Source: Scytonema sp045865695
GTDB lineage: Bacteria; Cyanobacteriota; Cyanobacteriia; Cyanobacteriales; Nostocaceae
DNA length: 64,000 nt
Direction: 5' to 3'
Assembly: GCF_045865695.1 (NCBI RefSeq)
Contig: NZ_BAACAP010000251.1
Coordinates: 1 to 64,000, forward strand
The translations under genes and the position numbers were made by a program. The notes beneath the pieces were generated by a model. The model made no database searches, was not told the origin of the DNA, and saw nothing but the letters and a program-made list of their open reading frames with translations. Below, piece by piece: positions 52,116 to 59,834 of this stretch (position 1 is the stretch's first letter; each line of letters opens with the position of its first letter).

Positions 52116-52685
52116 TTACTCGAATTCTGGAGGCCAAAGTTCTAATACGGGGATTTCCCATCCCGGTAGCAACTCTGGTAATGTCAATCGATCGCCATCT
52201 GTCAGTACTATGGGGTCTTGATTATGTCGATAAACACTCACTGTTAATTTATCGGGATCGATAAGGATACCAACAGTACATCCAAGTTGCAGGAATAGCT
52301 GAATTTTTTCTACGAGTGGCTTGATGCGATCGGACTTAGATTTGACCTCCACCATAAGATCGGGTACTAGTTCTACAAAATCGCGTTTAGTTTTCTTCAA
52401 GCGTTCGGCTCGTACAAATGACACATCAGGAGCACGCAAATTTGTACTAGCTCCATTACTAGCATTTATGTCAATACCGGGCAGGATAAATCCAGCACTC
52501 GAACCAGTCACCCGTCCCAATTTTCTTGGCATAACCCATGTATTTAAAAAGGTACTCAATCGAGTGCTAATCTCCTCTGACTCATAATCCGACGGACCCA
52601 TAACGACAATACTCCCATCCACTAGTTCCATTTGCCACTCTGGGTGTTCTACCTGCAATTGCTCTAAATCTTTAACAGTTAACAT
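52116..52685 (-). CDS. Uma2-family (DUF820) putative restriction-like nuclease
   Basis: 189 residues from the ATG at 52685 (TVKDLEQLQVEHPEWQMELV); the frame opens at 52727. Uma2 motifs: ELVDGSIVVMGPSDYESEEI, LRAPDVSFVRAERL, LVPDLMVEVKSKSDR and GCTVGILIDPDKLTVSVY; the D/ExK-like core (PDV, EVKS) is present. These PD-(D/E)XK-fold proteins are abundant in cyanobacteria and mostly uncharacterised. 52733-52845 upstream is CCCAATG/GGGACTAGG repeat sequence. Confidence 0.88.
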   Translation of the reverse strand: MLTVKDLEQLQVEHPEWQMELVDGSIVVMGPSDYESEEISTRLSTFLNTWVMPRKLGRVTGSSAGFILPGIDINASNGASTNLRAPDVSFVRAERLKKTKRDFVELVPDLMVEVKSKSDRIKPLVEKIQLFLQLGCTVGILIDPDKLTVSVYRHNQDPIVLTDGDRLTLPELLPGWEIPVLELWPPEFE

Positions 52686-52908
52686 AAGACAACCAAGAAT
52701 GCTTCTTTTTGTTTCTATCATAAGCATTCTTCGATTGGGGATTGGGGACTAGGGACTAGGGACTAGGAATACAAGGAAGGGAGAATAATTCATCTTTAAT
52801 AGCCAATGCCCAATGCCCAATGCCCCCAATCCCCAATTCACTGTCCAGGCGGTTAAAAAACTTTGTATCCTTATTGTTAATAGGTTTTAACAGTGTGTCT
52901 CAAAACTT

Positions 52909-55251
52909 GTGCAGGAAGATTTTAGGCTGATAGTTGATTTAGTTGCGGTTTTTGCTGTGGCTGCTTGTGGCGGTCTACTGGCGGCGCTATTGCGACAACC
53001 CGTTTTACTAGGGTATCTAATTGGGGGCATGGTTGTTGGACCAGCCGGACTGGGATTGATCAAAGAAGTCATTCAAGTAGAAACTTTGGCTCAGTTCGGA
53101 GTCGCCTTTCTATTGTTTGCTCTGGGTGTGGAGTTTTCGTTTACGGAACTCAAAAAAGTTCAAAACATTGCCCTTGGAGGTGGTGGGCTACAAATTGCTC
53201 TCACAATTTTGGTCACTGTTGCGGTTTGCGGGGTGACTGGGGCTTGGGAAACTTTGCCTGCTAAGGGTTTGTTTTTGGGGGCAATTTTGTCTCTATCTTC
53301 TACAGCAGTGGTCTTGAAATGCTTGATGGAGCGTAATGAAACAGAAACGCCCCACGGTCAGGTGATGCTAGGTATTTTGATCGTACAGGATTTGGCACTG
53401 GGACTGATGCTTGCAGTCTTACCAGCCCTCAATCAACCAGGGGAAGCCATCGGTATAGCTGTTCTTTTGGCACTGTTAAAGATTGGGTTATTTGCTGGAG
53501 GGGCGGTTGTTGCTGGTATTTGGCTAATACCACCTTTGTTGCAATTGCTAGCCCGCACTGAAAGTCGAGAATTATTTTTGTTAGGAGTGGTGGCGCTGTG
53601 TTTGGGTATTGCTCTACTAACAGAATACTTGGGGCTTTCTATTGAGATGGGGGCATTTGTTGCGGGTTTGATGATTTCGGAGGTGGAATACTCCGATCAA
53701 ACTTTATCCTACGTGGAGCCACTGAGAGATATTTTTGCCAGCTTGTTCTTTGCTTCTATTGGGATGTTGATTGACCCAGTATTTTTATGGAACAATCTGG
53801 AACTGATTTTGGGGCTAGTAGCACTGGTATTTGTAGGTAAGGTCTCAATCATAACACCATTGGTAAGATTATTTCGTTACCCGTTAAAAACAGCTTTAAT
53901 TGCTGGATTCGGGTTGGCTCAAATTGGAGAATTTTCCTTTGTGCTTGCCAGTGAAGGACAAAAACTGGGGCTAGTTTCCCGACGAATATATTTATTGACA
54001 TTGGGAACAACAGCAGTAACGCTGGTACTGACTCCATTTGTACTGCGTTCGGTTCCGATTTTATTTGAATGGATGGAATCAATCCCTTGGCTAAAGCACT
54101 TTTTAAATGATGAGGGTCAGCCTTTAGAAGTTACCAAAGAATTGTCACTGAAAGATCATTTAGTGGTTTGCGGTTATGGGCGAGTGGGACGAAACTTAGT
54201 TAAGTTATTGCTTTCTCGGGAGTTGCCTGTTGTCGTGATTGACCAATCGGAAACAAGAATTCAGCAATTGCGGGATGCTGGAATTCCTTACGTATATGGC
54301 AATTGTGTAAGTTTTCACGTTTTAGAAACTGCTGGGGTAAGTACTGCACGGGGAATGGCGATCGCACTTCCTGACCCCATGAGCACTCGTCTTTGCTTGA
54401 AACGGGCTTTGGAATTATCTCCCGATTTAAACGTTGTCGTGCGTGCCACTAATGATAAGAGTATCGAAGTTCTTTACCAACTTGGTGCAAGCGAAGTGGT
54501 GCAACCGGAGTTTGAAGCTAGTTTAGAAATGGTGGCTTACATTCTCACGCAAGTGGGCTTATCACCTGCACTTGTTGTACAGCAACAAATGCAACAAATT
54601 CGTAATAGCCATTATTTAGACCTCAGACCTACCCGTACTGCTTCAGAAGTTTCTCGCGATTTGCAACAAGCAACTCAAGACCTCAACAAACGCTGGTATC
54701 CCTTACCATCTGATTCACCTCTCATTGGTATGACCTTGGAAGAAGCCGATATGCGCTACTTAACAGGGGTGAGTTTGATGGCTATTCGCCGCGCTGGAGG
54801 TGAAGAAATTGACTTTCCTTCTGTTGAAACTAAGTTGCAAGAGGGCGATCGCTTGTTAGTTGTAGGTTCTGATAGCGAACTTGCTGCTTTGGGTGAATTT
54901 GCCAAAGGACAAGTTGCTGTTCCCGGTGAAAACAGTGCCTGTCAATGGGTTACCATTAGCAACGACTCTTTTACAGTTAGTAAAACCCTAGCTGATTTGG
55001 ACATATACAACCAGTATGGAGTCAAAGTGCAAGCAATGCGACGAGATGGAAAATTTATCCGTTTTCCTAATAACAGTACAGACTTACAAGCTCGCGACCA
55101 AGTTTTGGTATGTGGTAGCTTAGTTGCTGTCAATCAACTCGTGCTGTTGCTCGCACCGGAAACTACAGTGCCTTTGCCCATACCAGCAGTAAAAGCTGGT
55201 GAAGCTGACGCACTCAAGGAGTTTCTTCCTATGGATAGCTTACTGGATTAA
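52909..55251 (+). CDS. CPA2-family cation:proton antiporter with RCK (TrkA) domains
   Basis: 780 residues, GTG start at 52909. About 12-13 membrane helices in the first 390 residues (ACGGLLAALLRQPVLLGYLI, VAFLLFALGVEFSFTELKKV, GLAQIGEFSFVLASEG). Then an RCK-N Rossmann domain (LVVCGYGRVGRNLVKLLLSR, VVVIDQSETRIQQLRDAG), and two RCK-C-like regions (GMTLEEADMRYLTGVSLMAI and KTLADLDIYNQYGVKVQAMR). Kef/NhaS-type exchanger of K+ or Na+ for H+, gated by nucleotide or ligand; ion specificity is undetermined. Single gene. Confidence 0.9.
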   Translation: MQEDFRLIVDLVAVFAVAACGGLLAALLRQPVLLGYLIGGMVVGPAGLGLIKEVIQVETLAQFGVAFLLFALGVEFSFTELKKVQNIALGGGGLQIALTILVTVAVCGVTGAWETLPAKGLFLGAILSLSSTAVVLKCLMERNETETPHGQVMLGILIVQDLALGLMLAVLPALNQPGEAIGIAVLLALLKIGLFAGGAVVAGIWLIPPLLQLLARTESRELFLLGVVALCLGIALLTEYLGLSIEMGAFVAGLMISEVEYSDQTLSYVEPLRDIFASLFFASIGMLIDPVFLWNNLELILGLVALVFVGKVSIITPLVRLFRYPLKTALIAGFGLAQIGEFSFVLASEGQKLGLVSRRIYLLTLGTTAVTLVLTPFVLRSVPILFEWMESIPWLKHFLNDEGQPLEVTKELSLKDHLVVCGYGRVGRNLVKLLLSRELPVVVIDQSETRIQQLRDAGIPYVYGNCVSFHVLETAGVSTARGMAIALPDPMSTRLCLKRALELSPDLNVVVRATNDKSIEVLYQLGASEVVQPEFEASLEMVAYILTQVGLSPALVVQQQMQQIRNSHYLDLRPTRTASEVSRDLQQATQDLNKRWYPLPSDSPLIGMTLEEADMRYLTGVSLMAIRRAGGEEIDFPSVETKLQEGDRLLVVGSDSELAALGEFAKGQVAVPGENSACQWVTISNDSFTVSKTLADLDIYNQYGVKVQAMRRDGKFIRFPNNSTDLQARDQVLVCGSLVAVNQLVLLLAPETTVPLPIPAVKAGEADALKEFLPMDSLLD

Positions 55252-55278
55252 GTTGTAAGAACTAGCTATGCTAAGTTT

Positions 55279-55491
55279 CTATATTGGTTTAATATAGGCG
55301 ATCGCTTGCTTCCAAACAGTTATCTGCTGGTTGCGCTCGTCTACACAACACAAACACTGCACGTCTTGCCATATCATTTTCCCGGTAACTAGGTCACCAG
55401 TTAGCAGTTTGATTTGGATAGACGCACCTTCTTTAATTAGGTTTTGTACTTGTCGAATACTAGGAAGAGAGGTATCAAATTCAGTAATCAT
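55279..55491 (-). CDS. hfq: Hfq (cyanobacterial Sm-like protein)
   Basis: 70 residues: SLPSIRQVQNLIKEGASIQI, LLTGDLVTGKMIWQDVQCLC and QITVWKQAIAYIKPI, the divergent cyanobacterial Sm fold with Sm1 and Sm2 regions. Cyanobacterial Hfq binds RNA poorly and is needed for pilus-dependent motility and, in Anabaena, nitrogen-related growth. It is divergent from dapF, the usual cyanobacterial neighbour, which supports the call. Heptamer repeats lie in the shared upstream region. Confidence 0.9.
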   Translation of the reverse strand: MITEFDTSLPSIRQVQNLIKEGASIQIKLLTGDLVTGKMIWQDVQCLCCVDERNQQITVWKQAIAYIKPI

Positions 55492-55504
55492 AGTTATTGT
55501 TTAT

Positions 55505-55524
55505 TGGTCACTGGTCACTGGTCA
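55505..55524. repeat. heptamer array (TGGTCAC) in hfq-dapF intergenic region
   Basis: Nearly three TGGTCAC units between the divergent hfq and dapF starts. On the plus strand it reads through as part of an apparent N-terminal extension of dapF (VTGHWSK), which is rejected. Confidence 0.85.
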
Positions 55525-55554
55525 AAACACAAATATAATTCATGGATTTTGAAA

Positions 55555-56415
55555 ATGGCAATTGAATTTACTAAGTATCATGGTTTGGGTAATGACTTTA
55601 TCTTGGTTGACAATCGCTCGTCATCTACACCCGTAATTACACCAGAACAAGCGATTAAGTTATGCGATCGCCATTTTGGTATCGGTGCTGACGGTGTAAT
55701 TTTTGCATTACCGGGCGAAAATGGTAGTAACTATACCATGCGAATTTTCAACTCCGACGGTTCAGAACCAGAAATGTGTGGTAATGGGATACGCTGTTTA
55801 GCTGCTTTCCTAGCGGATTTAGAAGGAGTAGGCGCATCACCAGTCCCCAATCGCCAGTCCCCAATCACCTATCGCATTAATACACTGGGCGGTGTGATGA
55901 CACCTCAATTGATGTCGAATGGTCAAGTGAAAGTAGATATGGGGCTTCCGAAATTACTTGCAGGTGAAATTCCTACGACTCTTGCTTCCAGTGATGAGAA
56001 AGTTATTAATCGACCATTACAAGTTGCAAATCAAACTTGGGATGTTACTTGTGTGAGTATGGGGAACCCTCATTGCATTACTTTTGTAGAAGATGTTGCA
56101 GCTATTCCTCTAGAAGTTATTGGACCTCAGTTTGAAAATCACCCCGTATTTCCTCGAAGGACAAATACAGAATTTATTGAAGTGGTGAGCCGTGATTACG
56201 TGAAAATGCGAGTATGGGAACGCGGTGCTGGTATAACTTTAGCTTGTGGGACTGGAGCTTGTGCATCATTAGTAGCTGGAGTGTTGACAGGAAAGTGCGA
56301 TCGCATGGCGACTGTGAAACTTCCTGGAGGACCCTTGCACATCGAATGGTCAGAAATAGACCAACGGGTTTACATGACTGGACCAGCCGAGAGAGTTTTT
56401 ACTGGGAAAATTTAA
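55555..56415 (+). CDS. dapF: diaminopimelate epimerase (DapF)
   Basis: 286 residues from the ATG at 55555 (AIEFTKYHGLGNDFILVDNR); the open frame reaches 55444 through repeat DNA. Catalytic cysteines lie in MCGNGIRC (about residue 73) and ACGTGAC (about 230). It converts LL- to meso-diaminopimelate for lysine and peptidoglycan. An odd segment, GASPVPNRQSPITY, near residues 94-107 is encoded by two CCAGTCCCCAATC-like repeat units, which look like an in-frame repeat insertion in a surface loop. Divergent from hfq. Confidence 0.95.
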   Translation: MAIEFTKYHGLGNDFILVDNRSSSTPVITPEQAIKLCDRHFGIGADGVIFALPGENGSNYTMRIFNSDGSEPEMCGNGIRCLAAFLADLEGVGASPVPNRQSPITYRINTLGGVMTPQLMSNGQVKVDMGLPKLLAGEIPTTLASSDEKVINRPLQVANQTWDVTCVSMGNPHCITFVEDVAAIPLEVIGPQFENHPVFPRRTNTEFIEVVSRDYVKMRVWERGAGITLACGTGACASLVAGVLTGKCDRMATVKLPGGPLHIEWSEIDQRVYMTGPAERVFTGKI

Positions 56416-56493
56416 CCAACTTTATGTAAAAACGCTGAAAATACGTAGTACGGGCGTCTTCACCCGTACCACAAGAGTTAGATTTACTGAGAG

Positions 56494-57249
56494 TTAAGGA
56501 ACTTGCATGAGATAAAAAACATAGCCATACCAGTCAGAATACTTGCGATAAAATTCTATTTCTAATAGAGAGTTATCTAATTCCTTATTCATTGCTTCGT
56601 CGTCTTTGTATTTCTCTCGTAAAGACCTTATCCTTTCCTCTAAAGGTGTATAGTAACTCTCCCACCATCCAGACTTAGGCAGAACAAAATGTCCTACTTT
56701 TCTGTATCCTACATCTTCCACAATTCTGATATTACTTTCAATTGTTTGTATATAAGGATAATTAGCTTGCCAATATTGCAGAACTTCAGTAGGGGGATTG
56801 GACTTCAACCAAGAAATTTCTGATACCACTAAATACCCTTTAGCTTTTAAAAGAGGTCGCCAAGTTTGAAGACCCTTTTCAAAACCAATAATATAAATAG
56901 CACCTTCTGACCAAATAACGTCAAAACTCTTCTCTTCAAACTCCAGAGACAACATTGATGCATTAACAGTCACAACTTTTTCTGTCAATCCTTTAATAAG
57001 TACCTGGCTCTTTAATTGCTCTAAATATGGTTGATGGTTATCTACAGCTATAATGTTTCCGTCCGTCAGTTTAGCTAATTCAAGAGTTTGCATTCCAGTT
57101 CCACAACCAATATCTAAGATAGACGGGTTTGGAGATAAATTTGTGAGTAGTGAAAACATCTTGCGAGTAGATTCGTTATTACCTGGTCCCTGTCTTGGTA
57201 AGTCTTGATAAATCTCAAAAAAAATATCCATGTTAGGCATATACAGCAT
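56494..57249 (-). CDS. SAM-dependent methyltransferase, class I
   Basis: 251 residues; alternative ATGs at 57240 and 57231. The Rossmann SAM motif SILDIGCGTGMQTLELAKLT is followed by IIAVDNHQPYLEQLKSQ (motif II acid), FDVIWSEGAIYIIGFEKGL (motif post-II) and YLVVSEISWLKSNPP. Substrate unknown; closest in style to UbiE/small-molecule methyltransferases. Monocistronic, between dapF and aspartoacylase. Confidence 0.85.
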   Translation of the reverse strand: MLYMPNMDIFFEIYQDLPRQGPGNNESTRKMFSLLTNLSPNPSILDIGCGTGMQTLELAKLTDGNIIAVDNHQPYLEQLKSQVLIKGLTEKVVTVNASMLSLEFEEKSFDVIWSEGAIYIIGFEKGLQTWRPLLKAKGYLVVSEISWLKSNPPTEVLQYWQANYPYIQTIESNIRIVEDVGYRKVGHFVLPKSGWWESYYTPLEERIRSLREKYKDDEAMNKELDNSLLEIEFYRKYSDWYGYVFYLMQVP

Positions 57250-57340
57250 TTTTCAGGTAAATGAAGTATATCAGTAGGGGCGCGGCGACCTTGCGCCCTT
57301 ATAACAAGTTGTGCCAAATTAATTAATTTATTGGAATTCC

Positions 57341-58255
57341 TCAGTCATCATAGCGAATCGTGGGTGTGGAATATTGTATTTCAATATTTTCTTTTGTAGT
57401 CAAACACATAGCAATTCCCTTTTCATAGTAAGCAGCCTCATTAATAAACACCGGATAAACTAATTCCTCATCCTCGTAATAAATAGTTCTGTCATCAAAA
57501 GTTAGAAATAAAGGATCGCCCGGTTTTAATTCCTCATAATCTCTTCCTTGAAGCTCCGGGTGAATCATACCCTCAATTTCACCATGCTTGTTCTTAGGGT
57601 AATCCACGGTTTTTAAGTGTCGATAAATAGTAACAGTATTAGCTGTTGTTAGTATATTATTTTGGTTGCATTTATCTAAATAATCCAGAATAGCAAGAAT
57701 TAACTTTTCCGTTTGAGCAAAAATATGCGCGTTTAAAGTTCCATGTGGAATAGGACCTACTTCAATACCAAAACCCCTTTCACAAATAGAATTTAGGAAA
57801 GATGATTCTTTATCGGGTTCAATCCAACTATAAATTTTGACTTTCTGTTCGATTGAAGTCAAATAAGCAGCTAACTGAATATTAAACGGATGATTGTTGA
57901 GTAGAATTATACTCAACCCCATATTAGCAGTAGTCGTATGTAAATCTAAAAGAAAATCAACTTGTGGATTTTCTTTTGGTCCCAGAGTTTGATTAAGAAA
58001 TTTTGCTCTATTTTCTTCATAGGTAGCTCCTAAAGAATTATTTAAAATTTCGTTTGAAAAGCAGCGATTTAAATCTTTGTCAACATATCTTCTACTAACT
58101 TGAAAGGCTTCTGGATTAGAAAGTACTGTCAAGGTTTCAAAACTAGATTTTGTGATAATCTGCGGAAAATTCTCAAACTTTTTAATTAAATATATTCCTA
58201 TAAATTCATTGCCATGAGTTCCTCCCACAATAGCCACTTTTTTAAAGTTTTCCAT
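57341..58255 (-). CDS. aspartoacylase (AspA/AstE family zinc carboxypeptidase-like)
   Basis: 304 residues from the ATG at 58255, which has GAGGG 6 bases upstream; the frame opens at 58360. Zinc ligands fit VAIVGGTHGNEFIGIYLIKK (His and Glu) and VDFLLDLHTTTANMGLSI (His). RYVDKDLNRCFSNE (substrate-binding DLNR) and FGIEVGPIPHGTLNA (catalytic Glu) are also present. It hydrolyses N-acetylaspartate or related N-acyl amino acids. The physiological substrate in cyanobacteria is not certain. Single gene. Confidence 0.9.
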   Translation of the reverse strand: MENFKKVAIVGGTHGNEFIGIYLIKKFENFPQIITKSSFETLTVLSNPEAFQVSRRYVDKDLNRCFSNEILNNSLGATYEENRAKFLNQTLGPKENPQVDFLLDLHTTTANMGLSIILLNNHPFNIQLAAYLTSIEQKVKIYSWIEPDKESSFLNSICERGFGIEVGPIPHGTLNAHIFAQTEKLILAILDYLDKCNQNNILTTANTVTIYRHLKTVDYPKNKHGEIEGMIHPELQGRDYEELKPGDPLFLTFDDRTIYYEDEELVYPVFINEAAYYEKGIAMCLTTKENIEIQYSTPTIRYDD

Positions 58256-58536
58256 CATTAACCCTCTCTCAACATAAAGTATCATAGCGCTACCTAGGTA
58301 CACATTTAACTTAACTTTTTGGATACCTAGATGTTTGGGTTTTTGAGAAAGCGATCGCACTGACCTAATGAGCCACGTGGTACATATAATGCGATCGGGA
58401 TAACGGCATTCACAGTTCCCGCCGCCGATAACTTTTCATTATATATTCTTAGATCTTTGTTTTTTTCTACTGAATCGGTTGAAAATATGCCGGAGTTACC
58501 TACACAAGAACAAGTACTGGAAAACTAAACCTGATA

Positions 58537-59712
58537 TCAAAGCACATCACTTAAGCTTTTATTAGCATAGCCCGTCATTTCAATGTAACCTGACGCTGTA
58601 ACTGGTGTCCCTGCCATTTCACCACGAAAATTAACAGCGCCTTCCCAGTAAACAGTAGAGATATTGAGTTCTTGATTTGCCATTAAAGGTTTTCCTTCCA
58701 AAGACAACCCTAGTTTGGGAATCTTTATTTTCCAATGTGCGGGATACTTAGCACCACTATAAGAACTTTTCCAAGTATCCAAAACTTCTACTTGCCAATC
58801 TTTCGGAGATAATAATTCTACTTTGCCATCTGCTGCAATGAAATTACCACTCGATAGGGGTTCAATTGTACCATCTTCTCGCCGTAATAAATACAACATC
58901 AGTGCTGTGTGATTATCAAATTGCAGCGAAAACCAATCCCAACCAATATCGCCAGCACTGAGAAAACTGGTAGAGTACTCGTGGTCTTTCCAACTTAAAC
59001 CTTTCACTGCAAAGGTTTCTTTTCCTACTGTGACTGTACCTTTAGTTTTTTGCCGCACTATAGAGTAGTAGTAAGAAGCATTTCCCGGTTCTGAACCTTT
59101 CCGGCTATAACCGCGATCGCCTTGCAACACTGGTGGTAGGGTTTGTTGCAAAACCAAGTCTAGTGCAACTTTATCGGTTTTCGCCTTGAGTCTGACTTGA
59201 CCTGGTGTTACTTCTGTTACAGACCAATCATCTAGCCAAACACTGTATGGTTCGGCTTGTGCGCCTGCTAACTCCACAGCATCGCGATTAAAGCGTTCGT
59301 TTGGATAAAATTTCTTTTCAGCAATATCACTGACAGTAAAATGAGCAAAGTATATTTGATTGCTACGCCAATGAGAAGCCGATTCTACAGAAATGGATTG
59401 ATTCTTTGGGGTTAAAGCACGGCGGAAAAAGGTGAGTTCAAAACCAAAAGGGCGACCTGTTGCAGTTTCTAAGTTCCCTGTATAGTACCACCACTCCGTT
59501 TGGTAATCCTCATGAGAGCCATAATCGCGAGGAAAAATGATGTCAGTAGGTGCAAAAACTTGTTTAAATTGTCCCTCCGAAGGGGAAGCTGTAGATAACC
59601 ATTCTACTGTTGCTTGACCGCTTGCAGTCACTTTTTGCGAGGGGAACAGAACAACAGCAATGCTACCAAGTAATGCGATCGCACAGAGAAAGACAACTAG
59701 TGTTCGTTTCAT
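58537..59712 (-). CDS. AttH/CrtC-like lipocalin-fold exported protein
   Basis: 391 residues. Signal peptide (VVFLCAIALLGSIAVVLFPS). Mature domain with FPRDYGSHEDYQTEWWYYTG followed by LETATGRPFGFELTFFRRAL (hallmark of the AttH lipocalin-like family), later WKDHEYSTSFLSAGDIGWDW and VYWEGAVNFRGEMAGTPVTA. It is the last gene of a three-gene unit with an FtsX-like permease and a LolD-like ATPase, the arrangement of attEFGH-type operons. Probably a periplasmic lipophile-binding or hydrolytic partner of that transporter. Confidence 0.85.
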   Translation of the reverse strand: MKRTLVVFLCAIALLGSIAVVLFPSQKVTASGQATVEWLSTASPSEGQFKQVFAPTDIIFPRDYGSHEDYQTEWWYYTGNLETATGRPFGFELTFFRRALTPKNQSISVESASHWRSNQIYFAHFTVSDIAEKKFYPNERFNRDAVELAGAQAEPYSVWLDDWSVTEVTPGQVRLKAKTDKVALDLVLQQTLPPVLQGDRGYSRKGSEPGNASYYYSIVRQKTKGTVTVGKETFAVKGLSWKDHEYSTSFLSAGDIGWDWFSLQFDNHTALMLYLLRREDGTIEPLSSGNFIAADGKVELLSPKDWQVEVLDTWKSSYSGAKYPAHWKIKIPKLGLSLEGKPLMANQELNISTVYWEGAVNFRGEMAGTPVTASGYIEMTGYANKSLSDVL

Positions 59713-59730
59713 AATTTTGAATGAGGAATT

Positions 59731-59818
59731 ATAGCGGTTTTCAGTTGGGTGTAATATATAAAAAAGTTATGGAACCGCAGCCTGTAGCAGATGGACGCGG
59801 ATAAATCTGTGCTTCATT
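59731..59818. repeat. intraoperonic hairpin repeat, copy 2
   Basis: In the spacer between the FtsX-like permease and the AttH-like gene. GCGGTT (59734-59739) pairs with AACCGC (59773-59778) around an AT-rich loop, followed by AGCCTGTAGCAGATGGACGC and GGATAAAT. Nearly the same sequence lies at 62423-62499 in the other spacer of the same operon. Confidence 0.8.
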
Positions 59819-59834
59819 CCAGTTGACAAATGAC

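Noticed and set aside
55444..55554. N-terminal extension of dapF
   Set aside because: Overlaps the start of hfq and a heptamer array; DapF homology begins at the ATG at 55555.
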